DNA of 64,000 nucleotides from Candidatus Enterovibrio altilux (GCF_002381345.1 NZ_CP020661.1:62001-126000), one strand, 5' to 3'. Counted from the first letter of the stretch, positions 43,076-53,884 are shown. The notes: generated from the letters alone by a model not told the origin. Numbers and translations: made by a program.

Positions 43076-44926
43076 TTACCCTCTGAATGATGAATAACTA
43101 TAACTACCACGGTCATGGTTCACACGGCGTTGCTCACTTTCACCACGCGAAGTCCCACGGTTATTCCGCTGGCCACCACGAGGACCGTTATTATCAAAAC
43201 GACGTCCACCGTTACTTGCATTGCTATTACGATCACCAGTGTTACGACGACGTGATGGTTCCATGTTCACATGCCCTTCAATCAACTGTGCTTCGGTTGC
43301 TTGCTGAAGAATACGTAGCTGCTTTAGTTGACCTAATAGTTCTTTAGGCATCTTTTTAGGGAGCTGCACATAAGTGTGTCCAGTTGCTAGTTTAATTGAA
43401 CCGATAGAGTTTTTTTCAAGACCAAGTTCATTAGCAATTGCACCAACGATATCTTTAACTTGAATGCCTTGCTCACGACCAATTTGCAATTGGTAAATAT
43501 CCCAATCATCAGCATTATAGCGTCGACGTAAGTTATCAGAATGTGGTCCACGGTTGTCACGACGCTTCCTTTCATGCTCAATCACAGAAATCATTGGATC
43601 GGAGCCAGTGTAGAACAACGGACGTTTACCTTGTTGACGTTGTAGCAACATCGCAGAAAGTGTTACAGTGTCAACTTCTATTTGCTTTTGAAGCTTCTCA
43701 ATTAAGTTTATAAAGACTTCCAAGTTGTCAGACTCTTTCTGTTTAGCTAGATCGTTCGCTAGTGCCGCTAGACGTGCAGCAGTTACTTGATTACGCATTG
43801 GAAGTTGAATTTCTCCCATTTTAGTAGACGTGACACGTTCAATGGTACGCAGCATACGGATTTGATTGGTGCGAACCAATAGGATCGCTTTACCAGTGCG
43901 ACCGGCACGACCAGTACGACCTATACGGTGGATGTATGACTCAACATCAAATGGAATATCATAGTTGAACACATGCGTGATACGTGGAACATCAAGACCA
44001 CGTGCAACAACATCAGTGGCTACTAAAATATCAATTACGCCTCGTTTAATATGGTCAATAGTACGCTCACGTAATGACTGTGGGATATCACCATGCAGTG
44101 CAGCTGCTTTGAAACCGCGTACTTGTAGCCAATCTGCTAGACGCTCAGTATCTTGACGAGTACGCACGAATACGATAGATGCATCAATTTCTTCAGTTTC
44201 AAGTAGCCGATCCATTGCTTCATCTTTGTCTACGCCTTTAACAATCCAAAATTGTTGCTCAACTTTTTCAACTGTTTGGTTGCTACCAGCAACATCAATA
44301 CGTGCAGGTTCGCGAAGAAAGCGGTTAACGATTTCTTTAACCATTGGAGGCATGGTCGCAGAGAACAACACACGTTGTGCAGTAATGGGTGCTTGTTCCA
44401 TTATCCATGTGACGTCATCAATAAAACCCATTTTTAGCATTTCGTCCGCTTCATCAAGAACAAAGGTTTTTACTTCGTCAAGTTGAAGACGATCACGCTT
44501 AATAAGATCTTTAACACGACCTGGAGTACCAACAACAATGTGTACGCCAGAACGTAAAGCACGCATTTGTTCAATGATTGAAGCGCCGCCATAGATCTCT
44601 AGCACTTTTAAACCTGCAATTCTTTGGCCAAGAAGTTTAATTTCTGCTGCAACCTGAATAGCCAACTCACGAGTAGGTGCCATAATTATTACTTGTGGCT
44701 TATATTGGCTTAAATCAAGTTTATTCAACACAGGTAATGAAAATGCAGCCGTTTTACCAGTACCAGTTTGTGCTTTACCTAGTGCATCAACACCTGTTAA
44801 TAGAATAGGGATTGAAGCTGCCTGAATAGGGGTAGGCGACATGAATCCGATTGAATTCAAAGCGGAAAGAAGAGTTTCATCTAGTGCGAGCTGACGAAAT
44901 TCAGTAATAGATACAGTATCGTGCAT
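43076..44926 (-). CDS. deaD: DEAD-box ATP-dependent RNA helicase DeaD/CsdA
   Basis: RNA helicase for ribosome assembly and mRNA turnover, especially in the cold. The ATG at 44926 (MHDTVSITEFRQLAL) gives 616 residues; an upstream in-frame start would add 18 unconserved ones. Motifs: Q-motif PTPIQAASIP, motif I AQTGTGKT, PTRELA, DEAD in VLDEADEML, SAT, and VI HRIGRTGRAGR. The C-terminal RNA-binding domain (IGREQGIQVKDIVGAIANE to GHTYVQLP) is the CsdA/DbpA type, followed by an Arg/Gly/Asn-rich disordered tail. A leader of well over 100 nt without a gene (about 44930-45100), containing a GCCTC/GAGGC stem at 45061-45077, precedes it, in keeping with cold-shock control of this gene in other bacteria. 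The terminator follows at 43019-43049. Intact. Confidence 0.95.
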   Translation of the reverse strand: MHDTVSITEFRQLALDETLLSALNSIGFMSPTPIQAASIPILLTGVDALGKAQTGTGKTAAFSLPVLNKLDLSQYKPQVIIMAPTRELAIQVAAEIKLLGQRIAGLKVLEIYGGASIIEQMRALRSGVHIVVGTPGRVKDLIKRDRLQLDEVKTFVLDEADEMLKMGFIDDVTWIMEQAPITAQRVLFSATMPPMVKEIVNRFLREPARIDVAGSNQTVEKVEQQFWIVKGVDKDEAMDRLLETEEIDASIVFVRTRQDTERLADWLQVRGFKAAALHGDIPQSLRERTIDHIKRGVIDILVATDVVARGLDVPRITHVFNYDIPFDVESYIHRIGRTGRAGRTGKAILLVRTNQIRMLRTIERVTSTKMGEIQLPMRNQVTAARLAALANDLAKQKESDNLEVFINLIEKLQKQIEVDTVTLSAMLLQRQQGKRPLFYTGSDPMISVIEHERKRRDNRGPHSDNLRRRYNADDWDIYQLQIGREQGIQVKDIVGAIANELGLEKNSIGSIKLATGHTYVQLPKKMPKELLGQLKQLRILQQATEAQLIEGHVNMEPSRRRNTGDRNSNASNGGRRFDNNGPRGGQRNNRGTSRGESEQRRVNHDRGSYSYSSFRG

Positions 44927-45177
44927 TGAGATCCCAACATATTGAATAAAGTAACGGGGCCCCTGTAAGCGGTTTCGCACTGTTATCTTTTACTAATACA
45001 GGATCACTGCAATATAAATCAGTGCTATCCTACTCTCTGTAACAGCAACTAACGCTACGGGCCTCGACAAATGAGGCACAAAGTCTGCGCTATTATATCA
45101 GAAAAAGCTAGAAAAAATTAAATAAGTTCATAACTTTTCCTACAATTGACAGTCTTTTAACTTCAACTTGACTTTAT

Positions 45178-45360
45178 GACTCTGTTTTTTAAATCAAGGA
45201 ATGAAATTAGTAATTGACGTTCTAAGCAGCTATGCTCATTTAAATGTTTAGGCTGATGAACAAGCTTCGCTACAAAATAATTAACTGGATGCAGTATAAT
45301 CAAACTTTAATGAATCATGCTTGAATTTATTATTTAAACTAGAATTAGGAAATACAGCCT
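45178..45360 (+). mobile_element. 183-bp MITE-like IS903-group deletion derivative
   Basis: Retains the 5' terminus with the first ~150 bp and the last ~35 bp with the 3' terminus (AATTAGGAAATACAGCC). The middle is deleted, so it has both ends and no coding capacity. Its right edge touches the stop codon of the EAL gene. Confidence 0.8.
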
Positions 45361-46866
45361 CTAAAAAATGCTATCTTTGTTCGTAGTAATCTGTTTAAAT
45401 TTAAAGGATTCAAAAGGAACGGGATCTGCAAAATATGAACCTTGTAGCATTTCGACACCATTTTTAATAAGATAGTCAGCTTGTACTTTAGTTTCTATCC
45501 CTTCAGCAACAACATGGAGATTTGATTCTCTTGCAAACGCTAGGATTGCCCCTAATATATTGTTTTTAAAGTCTGCCAACCCAATACTAGTTATAAACAT
45601 TCTATCAATTTTAATCGTATCAATATTCAAGATGTGTAGATACGAAAAGGCGCCATATCCCGTTCCACAGTCATCAAGCTTAATAGAAATCCCTTTAGCT
45701 GTCAGAGTTTCAATACAGGCTGCCGCTTTGTGTAAATCACTAAACTTCGTACGTTCTGTTATTTCTAATGACAGTACATGAGGATCTAATCCTACAGCCG
45801 CAATTTTATTAAGAAGCTTGTCCGCCGTATCGGTCTTTTCCAAATAGCTAGGCGAGACATTCACACTCATGAAAAAATTTTCAGGTAAGTTAAGCATCTG
45901 AATATCAGCAAGTACATTGTCAATTAATTGATCAGTGATTCTGTCAATTGTGCCATTTTGCTCAGCAATAGGAATAAAAGAGCTAGGGGGAATATATTCA
46001 CCATTTTCAGCTAACCAACGTACTAAGACTTCTGCGCCTACAACTTTGTACTTACCTCCCTCAGGCATAACGATAGGCTGATAAAATGGAATTAGCACAT
46101 TAGACTCAATTGCATCGTTCAGTAAACTGTTAAGCCCTTTATAATCAGGTTGATTGAGTTCAATCCCCACGGCGAGCAGTACACCTAAAAGTACCACTAA
46201 AATAGCAAAAAATTTGACCAAATTTCCTACAAGGAATTCAACGCCTCGTTCGTTAATATAGAGTTTTGCTCCTATTCCATTATTTAATGTCCCATTATAT
46301 ATTTCTTTGTATGGTTCATTAGTTTGGGAGTAAAGCTGGATATTTCTACCGTTGACATCCACTATTATAAATAGGCAATGGTCACAGTTAGTCAAAAAAT
46401 TACGAGGTTGTTGAAAAGCAAAGCGTAAAATGCCGCCATTACGATTAAAATGCATTTCTTTAAATTGATTTTTGCTCAAAATAATAGACATATTGTCGAA
46501 ATTTAGCTGCTCGCTCTCTGGAAACATCATCAGTTTTCGGTCAGCACGATTATTATTGTAGATAGAACAAGACTGGCTATTCTCTAGGTGTAAATCAACA
46601 TAATCAACAAAAATATTACGCATCTTTGCTTGACTCATGAGTTCAATATCACTGCGATCACAAATAAACATAAGTTGCTCTGATAATTCTCGCATTTGTT
46701 CAAAACTTTGTCTATATAAGCTGGTATACAACTGGGAAAAAGCAGTAATGTCTTTCCTGATTTTCTTTTTAACCAACCAATCTGACATTGTGACTTGAGA
46801 AAAGTAAGCGATAAGAATAGCAGTAATAATAATTAATGCTTTAAGGTGTTTCTTAAGCCAATGCAC
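45361..46866 (-). CDS. CSS-type EAL-domain cyclic-di-GMP phosphodiesterase
   Basis: Degrades cyclic-di-GMP, lowering this motility/biofilm signal. It has 501 residues from a GTG start at 46866. A membrane helix at 9-27, a periplasmic domain with cysteines typical of the CSS sensor (QSCSIY; TNCDHC), a second helix at about 213-233, then the EAL domain (245-490). Catalytic positions are kept: AEVLVRW (EAL variant EVL, glutamate present), NVSPSYL, EITER, LDDCGTGY, IKIDRMF, AEGIE and the end motif LQGSYFADPVP. In CSS proteins periplasmic disulfide state controls activity. The stop codon lies exactly at an IS-derivative boundary, so the last residues (TTNKDSIF) may differ from the ancestor. Confidence 0.92.
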   Translation of the reverse strand: MHWLKKHLKALIIITAILIAYFSQVTMSDWLVKKKIRKDITAFSQLYTSLYRQSFEQMRELSEQLMFICDRSDIELMSQAKMRNIFVDYVDLHLENSQSCSIYNNNRADRKLMMFPESEQLNFDNMSIILSKNQFKEMHFNRNGGILRFAFQQPRNFLTNCDHCLFIIVDVNGRNIQLYSQTNEPYKEIYNGTLNNGIGAKLYINERGVEFLVGNLVKFFAILVVLLGVLLAVGIELNQPDYKGLNSLLNDAIESNVLIPFYQPIVMPEGGKYKVVGAEVLVRWLAENGEYIPPSSFIPIAEQNGTIDRITDQLIDNVLADIQMLNLPENFFMSVNVSPSYLEKTDTADKLLNKIAAVGLDPHVLSLEITERTKFSDLHKAAACIETLTAKGISIKLDDCGTGYGAFSYLHILNIDTIKIDRMFITSIGLADFKNNILGAILAFARESNLHVVAEGIETKVQADYLIKNGVEMLQGSYFADPVPFESFKFKQITTNKDSIF

Positions 46867-47056
46867 TTAGATTTCCACAATAATCCCAATAGATGTGTAT
46901 AAGAATAGGACACATACAAGTGTTAACTTTGAAAATAGTAATACTTAGTTTAATTGAATCTTAACTTACGATGGTCTGTTGATCTCTGGTGTATATTAAT
47001 TGTTTAATACTGCAGTAGTAGCCACATTAATATGAGTACTAACGATAAACTTTGTT

Positions 47057-47802
47057 TCCTAATGCGAGTTCAGATAGCAAGTCTCCATGTGAGAGACTGT
47101 TAAACAATTGCTTTCGTTTTAGGCATACCTAGCCCGGTCAGCTTGTTTAAAGTTTTTGTCATGGCGTACGTTTCGCTAATTGGAACATTGTGATACACTT
47201 AACTCAGCAGCAATGATTGCATGCACATTTATATCTCCCGCTAAATGTAACTTACATCAGACTTGGCGTTTTTCGTCAGTATCATGCTTTTTTACTTTTC
47301 ATTCTCCTTCACCCTAGACTTAGAACCCCGTAGAATCCATGGTTAAGTTGCTAAGTAAACGAAGTCTCCCATGGCTATTCTGCTTAGTTTGATCCCATAG
47401 CTGAATATCTTCTTCATCAATCCAGAATGTTAGTGAGCCACTATTGATTAAAGCTTGATTGTATTGCTTCCAGTTAGTTGCTTTGTAGCGAAGATTGTTC
47501 ATAGACCTAAATATTTAAGTAAGCCTAATTATTTAGAGTGTTGATTGAAAATTCAGTTTTTTATTTAGGAAATAAAACTAGTTACTATCAACATTACCTA
47601 GCAGAGACAGCAATGGTTCGAATTAAAAACGACTCGGAGGAACATTGAGCTTAAGGGATTACAATTCTCAGATTAGAGAAACCTACGCCATGATAAAAGC
47701 GTTAAATAAGCTAATAGGACTAAGTATGCCTAACATTAAAGAGGTCATCTAATAACTAATCATGTGGGCATTTTCTATCTGAATCCGGGTTAGAAAACAA
47801 AG
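47057..47802. mobile_element. Chimeric IS903-group element with internal deletion
   Basis: Minus-strand IS from 47057 (ACTTTGTTTCCTAATGCG) missing a central piece, the shared junction at about 47579 (AAATAAAACTAGTTAC), then the 3' end on the plus strand to 47802 (GAAAACAAAG). A 60-codon N-terminal frame survives (47320-47502: RYKATNWKQYNQALI). Confidence 0.83.
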
Positions 47803-48106
47803 TTACAGAAGCGCCGTGGAAAAATTGATCGCGTATTGATCTAAAATACTGTGTATAATTTCCTTGTCTTCATTAAAGTGATCGTATGAATTTCTGGATT
47901 AATTGTGAGATTAGCTGTAATGTAATTGACTGTTACGTGGGTTCTCACTGCTCATTAAACAGCATCGATGCAGAATGAATAATGCGATCATGAGTTTGTA
48001 TGGCTAAACTGCTATCCTTCAAGCGTTAAGCTCCTGATGGCAGGATAAATACTACTATAGCTATCACATCAATGATGACTTAGTTTGTCAGAATTTAGGC
48101 AAAAAT
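47803..48106. other. Upstream region of hldD
   Basis: About 300 bases with no gene. A TATAAT box at 47854-47859 is the best -10 candidate, without a well-spaced -35. I see no JUMPstart/ops element, although it was looked for because hldD is an LPS gene. Confidence 0.4.
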
Positions 48107-49051
48107 ATGATTATAGTGACTGGCGGTGCCGGTATGATTGGTAGCAATATAATTAAAGCTTTAAACGAAAAAGGAATTAATGATATTTTAGTCGTCGATA
48201 ACCTTAAAGATGGTACTAAGTTTATTAATCTGGTCAATCTCGATATTGCTGATTATATGGATAAAGAAGACTTTATTGCACGAATCATAGCTGGTGATGA
48301 TTTTGGAATTATTGACGCTCTTTTTCACGAAGGTGCATGCTCTGCAACCACTGAGTGGGATGGCAAATACATGATGCTCAATAACTATGAGTATTCTAAA
48401 GCGCTGCTTAGTTTTTGTTTAGAGCGTGACATTCCATTTTTGTATGCTTCTTCTGCTGCGACTTATGGCAGCCGTAACCATAACTTCATTGAAGAGCCAC
48501 AATACGAATGCGCACTGAACGTTTACGGTTACTCAAAACAACAGTTCGACAACTATGTTCGGCGCCTATGGGCTAGCGCAAAAGTGTACGGTGAAACACT
48601 TTCTCAGATTACTGGCTTCCGTTACTTCAATGTATATGGACCATGTGAAAACCATAAAGGTAATATGGCGTCAGTGGTATTTCATCTAAATAACCAAATC
48701 AAAGCTGGCCAGAATCCTAAATTATTCGAAGGAAGCAACGCTTTTAAACGTGATTTCATTTATGTCGGTGACGTTTGCAAGATGAACCTATGGTTCTTGG
48801 AGAACTGTGTGTCAGGCATCTTCAACTGTGGTTCGGGCCAAGCAGAAACTTTTCGCACCGTTGCAGAAGCAGTAATCACTTACCATAATCAAGGGGAAGT
48901 GGAAGAAATTTTATTTCCGGATCACCTTAAAGGCCGATACCAAACATTCACCCAAGCAGACCTTACTAAGGTTCGTGCGGCGGGTTATAGCGAAGCATTT
49001 AAAACAGTCGCTCAAGGTATTTCTGAGTACATGGTAATCCTGAACAAATAA
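48107..49051 (+). CDS. hldD: ADP-L-glycero-D-manno-heptose 6-epimerase
   Basis: Last enzyme of ADP-heptose synthesis for the LPS inner core; epimerises ADP-D,D-heptose to ADP-L,D-heptose using bound NADP. The 314-residue extended SDR has the Rossmann motif [10 protein letters not shown] (5-14; M where F is usual), SSAATYG, and the catalytic Y140-x3-K144 (YGYSK). RYFNVYGP and RDFIYVGDV are family hallmarks. The lpxM gene follows after 67 bp on the same strand, making an LPS gene pair. Intact. Confidence 0.96.
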   Translation: MIIVTGGAGMIGSNIIKALNEKGINDILVVDNLKDGTKFINLVNLDIADYMDKEDFIARIIAGDDFGIIDALFHEGACSATTEWDGKYMMLNNYEYSKALLSFCLERDIPFLYASSAATYGSRNHNFIEEPQYECALNVYGYSKQQFDNYVRRLWASAKVYGETLSQITGFRYFNVYGPCENHKGNMASVVFHLNNQIKAGQNPKLFEGSNAFKRDFIYVGDVCKMNLWFLENCVSGIFNCGSGQAETFRTVAEAVITYHNQGEVEEILFPDHLKGRYQTFTQADLTKVRAAGYSEAFKTVAQGISEYMVILNK

Positions 49052-49118
49052 TTAAGACATAAATGTGCTTAAGCCTACTTTTTGTTTCACCGCCCGATTC
49101 AGCTGCAGTTGTGATTAT

Positions 49119-50060
49119 ATGAACAAAAAATTTAGTACCCACTATTATTTACCCAAGTTTGAATGGGTATTCCTTCATCCACGGTTTTGGGGAACATGGC
49201 TAGGTACGTTCTTTGTCATCATTCTCGCATTTGTTCCTTTTCGCCTGCGTGATAGATTTGCTGAATTTATCGCTAAGCGGTTGGTCAAACTGAATAATCG
49301 CGCTAAAAAGCGCGCAGTGATCAACCTTCAGCAATGTTTTCCAGAAAAAACAGAAGAAGAGCGTTTTGCTATCCTCGAACAAAGCTATATTAATGCAGGA
49401 TGCGTAATGTGTGGCTTTGCTACCATTATGATGCGTAGTAAGCAATATTTAAAAAAACACACCTTATTCCACAATGAGGAATTAATCATTGATTTAGTAG
49501 AACAGGGTGAAAAAATAATTTTATTCGTGCCACACAGCTGGGCAATAGACTACCCAGCTGTGCAGCTTGCTTCCCGTGGTTTGCTTGTAGCCGCAATGGT
49601 GAAAAAACAAAAAAATAGCCTGATTAATTGGCTCATGAATGTACAACGCTTGAAATACGGTGGCCGCACACACGAGCGTTCTGATGGTGTGAAACCATTT
49701 ATCAAGTCCATCCGTGAGGGTTATCTGGGTCATTATTCGCCAGACGAAGATCATGGTTTTGAGCACAGTGTATTTGTACCTTTATTCGGTGCTCAGAAAG
49801 CAACATTATCTGGAGTAGGAAGGCTAGCCAAACTGAGCCAAGCTAAAATTGTGCCACTCATGCCTGTCTATAACCGCGCCACAGGTAACGTCGAAGTTAT
49901 CGTACAGTTACCAATAGCTCCGTTCCCATCAGGCAGTGAAGAAATCGACGCCCGCATGATGAATGAACGAATAGAACAATTTTTAAAATCTGATCCTAGT
50001 CAATACATGTGGATTATGAATCTGCTCAGGTCAAGGCCGGATGGAGGTCAAAATTATTGA
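49119..50060 (+). CDS. lpxM: Lipid A secondary acyltransferase (LpxM/MsbB family)
   Basis: Membrane-bound transferase adding a secondary acyl chain to lipid A. I start at ATG 49119 (MNKKFSTHYYLPKFEW), giving 313 residues; the longer frame from 49065 begins with unconserved sequence. The single N-terminal helix (~28-42) anchors it. The catalytic HX4D motif is HSWAID (H139, D144), and YSPDEDHG and SGVGRLAKLSQAKIVPL are family blocks. In V. cholerae the homologue (LpxN) transfers 3-hydroxylaurate, so the donor here may be hydroxylated too. Co-directional with hldD. Intact. Confidence 0.93.
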   Translation: MNKKFSTHYYLPKFEWVFLHPRFWGTWLGTFFVIILAFVPFRLRDRFAEFIAKRLVKLNNRAKKRAVINLQQCFPEKTEEERFAILEQSYINAGCVMCGFATIMMRSKQYLKKHTLFHNEELIIDLVEQGEKIILFVPHSWAIDYPAVQLASRGLLVAAMVKKQKNSLINWLMNVQRLKYGGRTHERSDGVKPFIKSIREGYLGHYSPDEDHGFEHSVFVPLFGAQKATLSGVGRLAKLSQAKIVPLMPVYNRATGNVEVIVQLPIAPFPSGSEEIDARMMNERIEQFLKSDPSQYMWIMNLLRSRPDGGQNY

Positions 50061-50282
50061 AAAGTCATTAAATGTGAAGAGTAACACTAAAAATATTTTT
50101 TTAAATAGTATCATTTTTCCGCTTTTAAATAGAGCTGAAATTAGAAAAGACAATGCCACTATATTGATTTATTCCCCACAAATGAGTCACTGTTAAATCT
50201 CAGTCGCAGGCATAGATAACAGATTAATTGCCAAAGACGGCTCCAATTTAAAAGAGTACATATTGAACTTAATGGCTTAAAT

Positions 50283-51504
50283 GGGCTTAACTTTTTAATT
50301 TGAGTGCAGATAGCAAGTCTCAATATAATGAACTATTGAATAATTGCTTTTGTTTCAGGCAAACTTAACCCAGTTTAGCTTATTTAAGGCTTTTATCATG
50401 TGTCGGTTACACTAATCTGAGTTGTGTGATTTTTGAAGCTTAATGTTCCTCCAAGTGTTTTTTTGACTCGCATCATTGCTGTCTCTGCTAGGGAACATTT
50501 ATGGTAACCGGCTTTATTTCCTAAGTAAGGGAACTAAATTTTTAATCAACATCCTAAACAGTTAGGGTCACTTAAATATTCAGATCTATGAACCATTCTC
50601 GCTACAAAACAACAAACTGGAAGCAGTATAATCAAGCTTTAATCAATCGTAACTCACTAATATTCTGGGTTGGTGAGGAAGCTATTCAGTTATGCATTAA
50701 ACTAAGCGGAGTATTATGGGAGCCCTCGTTTATTTAGGGACTTAATCGTTACGACGGCCCTCATGGTTAAATACGTATTTTCAGTGTCATTGAGAGGTCT
50801 GAAAGGATTCATTAATTCTGTTTTTAAACTTGCTGAACTGTCTTTGTCATGCCCTCACTGTTCATGTATTAGCAAGCGAGCCAAAGCGGTTAACGTCACG
50901 CTCAAGATGAAGAATAAAGGGAGTATCCAGCATTTAATCATGGATTCTACGAGGTGCAAAGTTTGTGGTGAAAGAGAATGGAAAGTAAAAAAGCACGGTA
51001 CTGATGGGAAATGGAGAGTCTAGCGCAAGTTACATCTAGTGATAAATATAAAGATACATGTGATCATTGCTCCTGAGTTAAGTGTATCAAATGTGACTGA
51101 CGGTGAAGTGCTACCTAATGTACTCAAATAGATCCGCTTAAAAGTCAATAAAATATAAGTCGATGGTGCTTATGACACTAGACAATGCACGAAACCGGTC
51201 GTATTAAACGAGCGGTTCCACGCATACCATTCAAAAAAGGAAGATTTTTTGAAAATGAGGTTATTTGCATAATTTAGAGGTCAGTTACTAGAAGTCATAC
51301 GATTCAAATAAGTATTGAAAAACGAGGTGTGGTTACCATAAACGTCCCCTATCAAAAACGGCAATGTTTTGAATTAAAAAACTACTTGGAGGGACTGTGA
51401 GCCTAAGGGATTACGCAGCTTAAGTTAGTGAAATTTTCGCTATGACAAAAGCATTAAATAAGCTGACAAAGCTAGGTACGTCTAAAATGAAAGTAATTGT
51501 TTGG
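50283..51504. mobile_element. Chimeric IS903-group element cut by IS1
   Basis: Inverted 3' end (50283-50508), shared junction (GGTAACC joined to GGCTTTATTTCC), then an almost full-length IS in plus orientation to about 51504, where the IS1 remnant replaces the terminus. An 86-codon frame survives at 50763-51023 (HCSCISKRAKAVNVTLKMKNK). The preceding 50061-50282 shows no gene. Confidence 0.83.
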
Positions 51505-51715
51505 TTATAATTTAAATTGGCATTATGGTGTACCGATGGTTTTGATGTATACGATATCTTTTCCAAGAATACACACCTTGTTTGGCAAGCCTTACACGCA
51601 ACGCACTAAACAAGATAATGTGACTCCCCACACTTGTTTGAAACGACGCAACAGAAAAAAGCGATATTCAAAATTAAGAAGAATGCATAACAAAGTTATA
51701 CTAGTTTGATTTATT
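51505..51715 (+). mobile_element. IS1-family C-terminal remnant
   Basis: The frame reads YTQRTKQDNVTPHTCLKRRN then RRMHNKVILV, the InsB end (usually YTQRIEQxNLTLRTHLKRL). It interrupts the preceding IS903-group element, so it arrived later or recombined into it. Confidence 0.7.
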
Positions 51716-51815
51716 GGATACATAACTTAATTTAGTTTTTATCGCCACTGAAATAGTGTTTGGGAACATAAGAAGACTGTGATAGCGTTTAGCGATTAAA
51801 ATACAACGTAATATC

Positions 51816-51823
51816 AGGAGGTG
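51816..51823 (+). promoter_or_regulatory. Perfect Shine-Dalgarno of ppnP
   Basis: AGGAGGTG, full anti-SD complementarity, eight bases before ATG 51832. It decides for this ATG over the GTG at 51829. Confidence 0.85.
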
Positions 51824-51831
51824 GGAGAGTG

Positions 51832-52110
51832 ATGTCGAAGGTAAATGAATACTTTGACGGGAATATAAAGGCAATTAATTTTGAAAATAAAGGCCCTTTA
51901 AGTATTGGCGTGATGGAAATTGGTGAATACATTTTTAGTACTGTTGCTCCTGAACGAGTGACCATTATTAAAGGTGCGATAACTGTGAAGTTACCAGGGC
52001 GTATTGAGTGGAAAATTTACGGTACAAATGATGATTTTGAAGTTCCTGGAGATTCGTCTTTCCAAATGAAGGTTGAGCAAACCACCGCATACTTTTGCGA
52101 GTACCTATAG
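51832..52110 (+). CDS. ppnP: Pyrimidine/purine nucleoside phosphorylase PpnP
   Basis: Small cupin-fold phosphorylase splitting many nucleosides into base and ribose-1-phosphate. It has 92 residues (E. coli PpnP is 94). Family blocks are NEYFDGNIKAINFE, LSIGVMEIGEYIFST, ERVTIIKGAITVKLPG, FEVPGDSSFQMKVE and the C-terminal TTAYFCEYL. It is an island between dead IS elements but keeps an excellent ribosome site. Intact. Confidence 0.95.
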   Translation: MSKVNEYFDGNIKAINFENKGPLSIGVMEIGEYIFSTVAPERVTIIKGAITVKLPGRIEWKIYGTNDDFEVPGDSSFQMKVEQTTAYFCEYL

Positions 52111-52121
52111 TTTCGACTTTT

Positions 52122-53093
52122 ATGCTGAATTTATTTTCTTAATTAAAAAACTTAATCATCAATTTACGCTTTAAACAACTAAGTACATTTAAATATTGAG
52201 GCCTATGGGTCAAGTTTCGCTACAAAATAACTAACTGAAAGCAGTATAATCAAGCTTTAATCAATCCTGGCTTACTAACATTCAGAATTCATAAATAAGT
52301 CATCCGCTATGGAGCCATATGAATCAGAATAATCATGGGGGGACTTCACTTATTTAGTGGCCTAGCCATTATGATGGCTCATAGTGAACCGCGTATTTTC
52401 ACTGCTATTGAGAGATCTGCAGGGATTCATTGATTCTGTGTTCACACTTGCATAACTGCTGTTATTATGCTGTGTCTTAGCAAGCGAACCAGGGCAGTTA
52501 ACATCGCGTTCAAGACTAAGACAAAAGGAACTATGCAGCGTTTAGTCATTTCTTCTACGGGGCTAAAAATCTACGATGGAGGTGAATAGAGAGTAAGAAA
52601 CATGGCGCTAACGGACAACATATAGTTTGGCGCCAATTACATTTAGTGGTAGATACAAATACGCATGAAATCATTGCTGCTGGGTCAAGTGCATCAAATA
52701 TAATTGACAGTGAAGTGCTACCTAACTTACTCAAATAGAATCATCTAATAATCAAGGAAACGTCAGGCAATGATGTTTACGACATTAGACAATGTTATGA
52801 AACCATTCGTATTAAAAGAGCAGTTTCACTCATTTTACCAAATAAATAATTTTTGGAAACAGTGTATAATTAGTATAAATATTTTTTATCAAAAATAGTA
52901 ATGTTTCAAGTCAAAAAACTACTCGGAACGACATTAAGCCTAAAAAATCAGAATGCCTAAATTGATTAATCCTCTGCAATAATAAAAGCATTAAATAAGT
53001 TGATAGGATCAGGTACGCCTAACACGAAAATAATTATTGAATAGTGAGTGATGTTGGCATTTGCTATCTGAACTCAAATTGGGAAACAAAGCC
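52122..53093 (+). mobile_element. Full-length dead IS903-group element
   Basis: Plus orientation. The 5' terminus is degraded (TTATTTTCTTAATTAAAAAAC) and the 3' terminus good (GGGAAACAAAGCC). It has many stops and no usable frame, one of the more diverged copies. Confidence 0.82.
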
Positions 53094-53463
53094 TTTGCTT
53101 GCTAATGCATCAATGATGATGGGATGACGACGACAGTTGAGTAAGTTTTAAATAAAATTAATATATTCTACAGACATTCAAGAGCATTGCAAAAACTCGT
53201 TTGACTATGAGAGCCGCCATTATGGCTAAGTAGTTAAATAAACGAGGTCTCCCATGATTACCCTGCTTCATTTTATTCCATCGTCGCATGGTTTTTGCAT
53301 CCATCCAAAATGTTAATGAGCCATGATTGATTAAAATTTGATTATATTGCTTTTAGTTGGTTGTTTTGTGATTAAGTTTGTTTATAGACCTTAATATTTA
53401 AGTAAGTCTAATTGCTCAGGTCTTGACTGAAAATTTAGTTCCCTAATTTAAAAAATAAAGTCC
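53094..53463 (-). mobile_element. IS903-group 5' part
   Basis: Minus-strand N-terminal coding part and 5' terminus (AAAAAATAAAGTCC), abutting the previous copy end to end. Confidence 0.8.
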
Positions 53464-53566
53464 TTTCAGGTGGACACGCGCTCAATCACCACAAATTTTA
53501 TCAAATAAAAAATTACATTTTCATAGTTTATAATACGACTAGTAATCATCAAATAATTAAGTTTCC

Positions 53567-53746
53567 TTAATAGTTACGAGTATAATTATAGTTAGATATG
53601 CAGATTCTATGGCTTCCAATCTCTATGCTGCCACTCATATCTAGACATGGGTCAGGATTGGTAAAATTGTGGTACTCCATGCCTAGCACAAAAGCACCTA
53701 TAATAAGTATTACTACGATAGTCCATTGGAATACTTTCAATATCAT
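53567..53746 (-). CDS. Small single-helix membrane protein (59 residues)
   Basis: An open frame too short for most gene callers: ATG 53746 to TAA 53567. It encodes MILKVFQWTIVVILIIGAFV (one N-terminal membrane helix), a short linker, then a two-cysteine tail with C34 in DPCLDMSG and C49 in HRICIS. GGTAAGGA lies upstream of the ATG at a longish distance. The layout (helix, then acidic CLD-GG-like motif and a second cysteine) is familiar from uncharacterised small proteins of marine Gammaproteobacteria, where the tail would be periplasmic and disulfide-bonded. I cannot name a function. It stands in otherwise gene-free DNA between IS remnants and is not IS-like, and the clean frame is the main support. 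Confidence 0.5.
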   Translation of the reverse strand: MILKVFQWTIVVILIIGAFVLGMEYHNFTNPDPCLDMSGSIEIGSHRICISNYNYTRNY

Positions 53747-53884
53747 GTCAAGTTTTATATCCTTACCAATGTAATGCTTATATTCAATTAACTTGAAGAT
53801 AGAGACTGGAGCGCCCGAAACTTATGGTTATGCAGGACGTAAAAAAATGATGATTTTTGAAATAATCACAGTGAAGAATTATGT

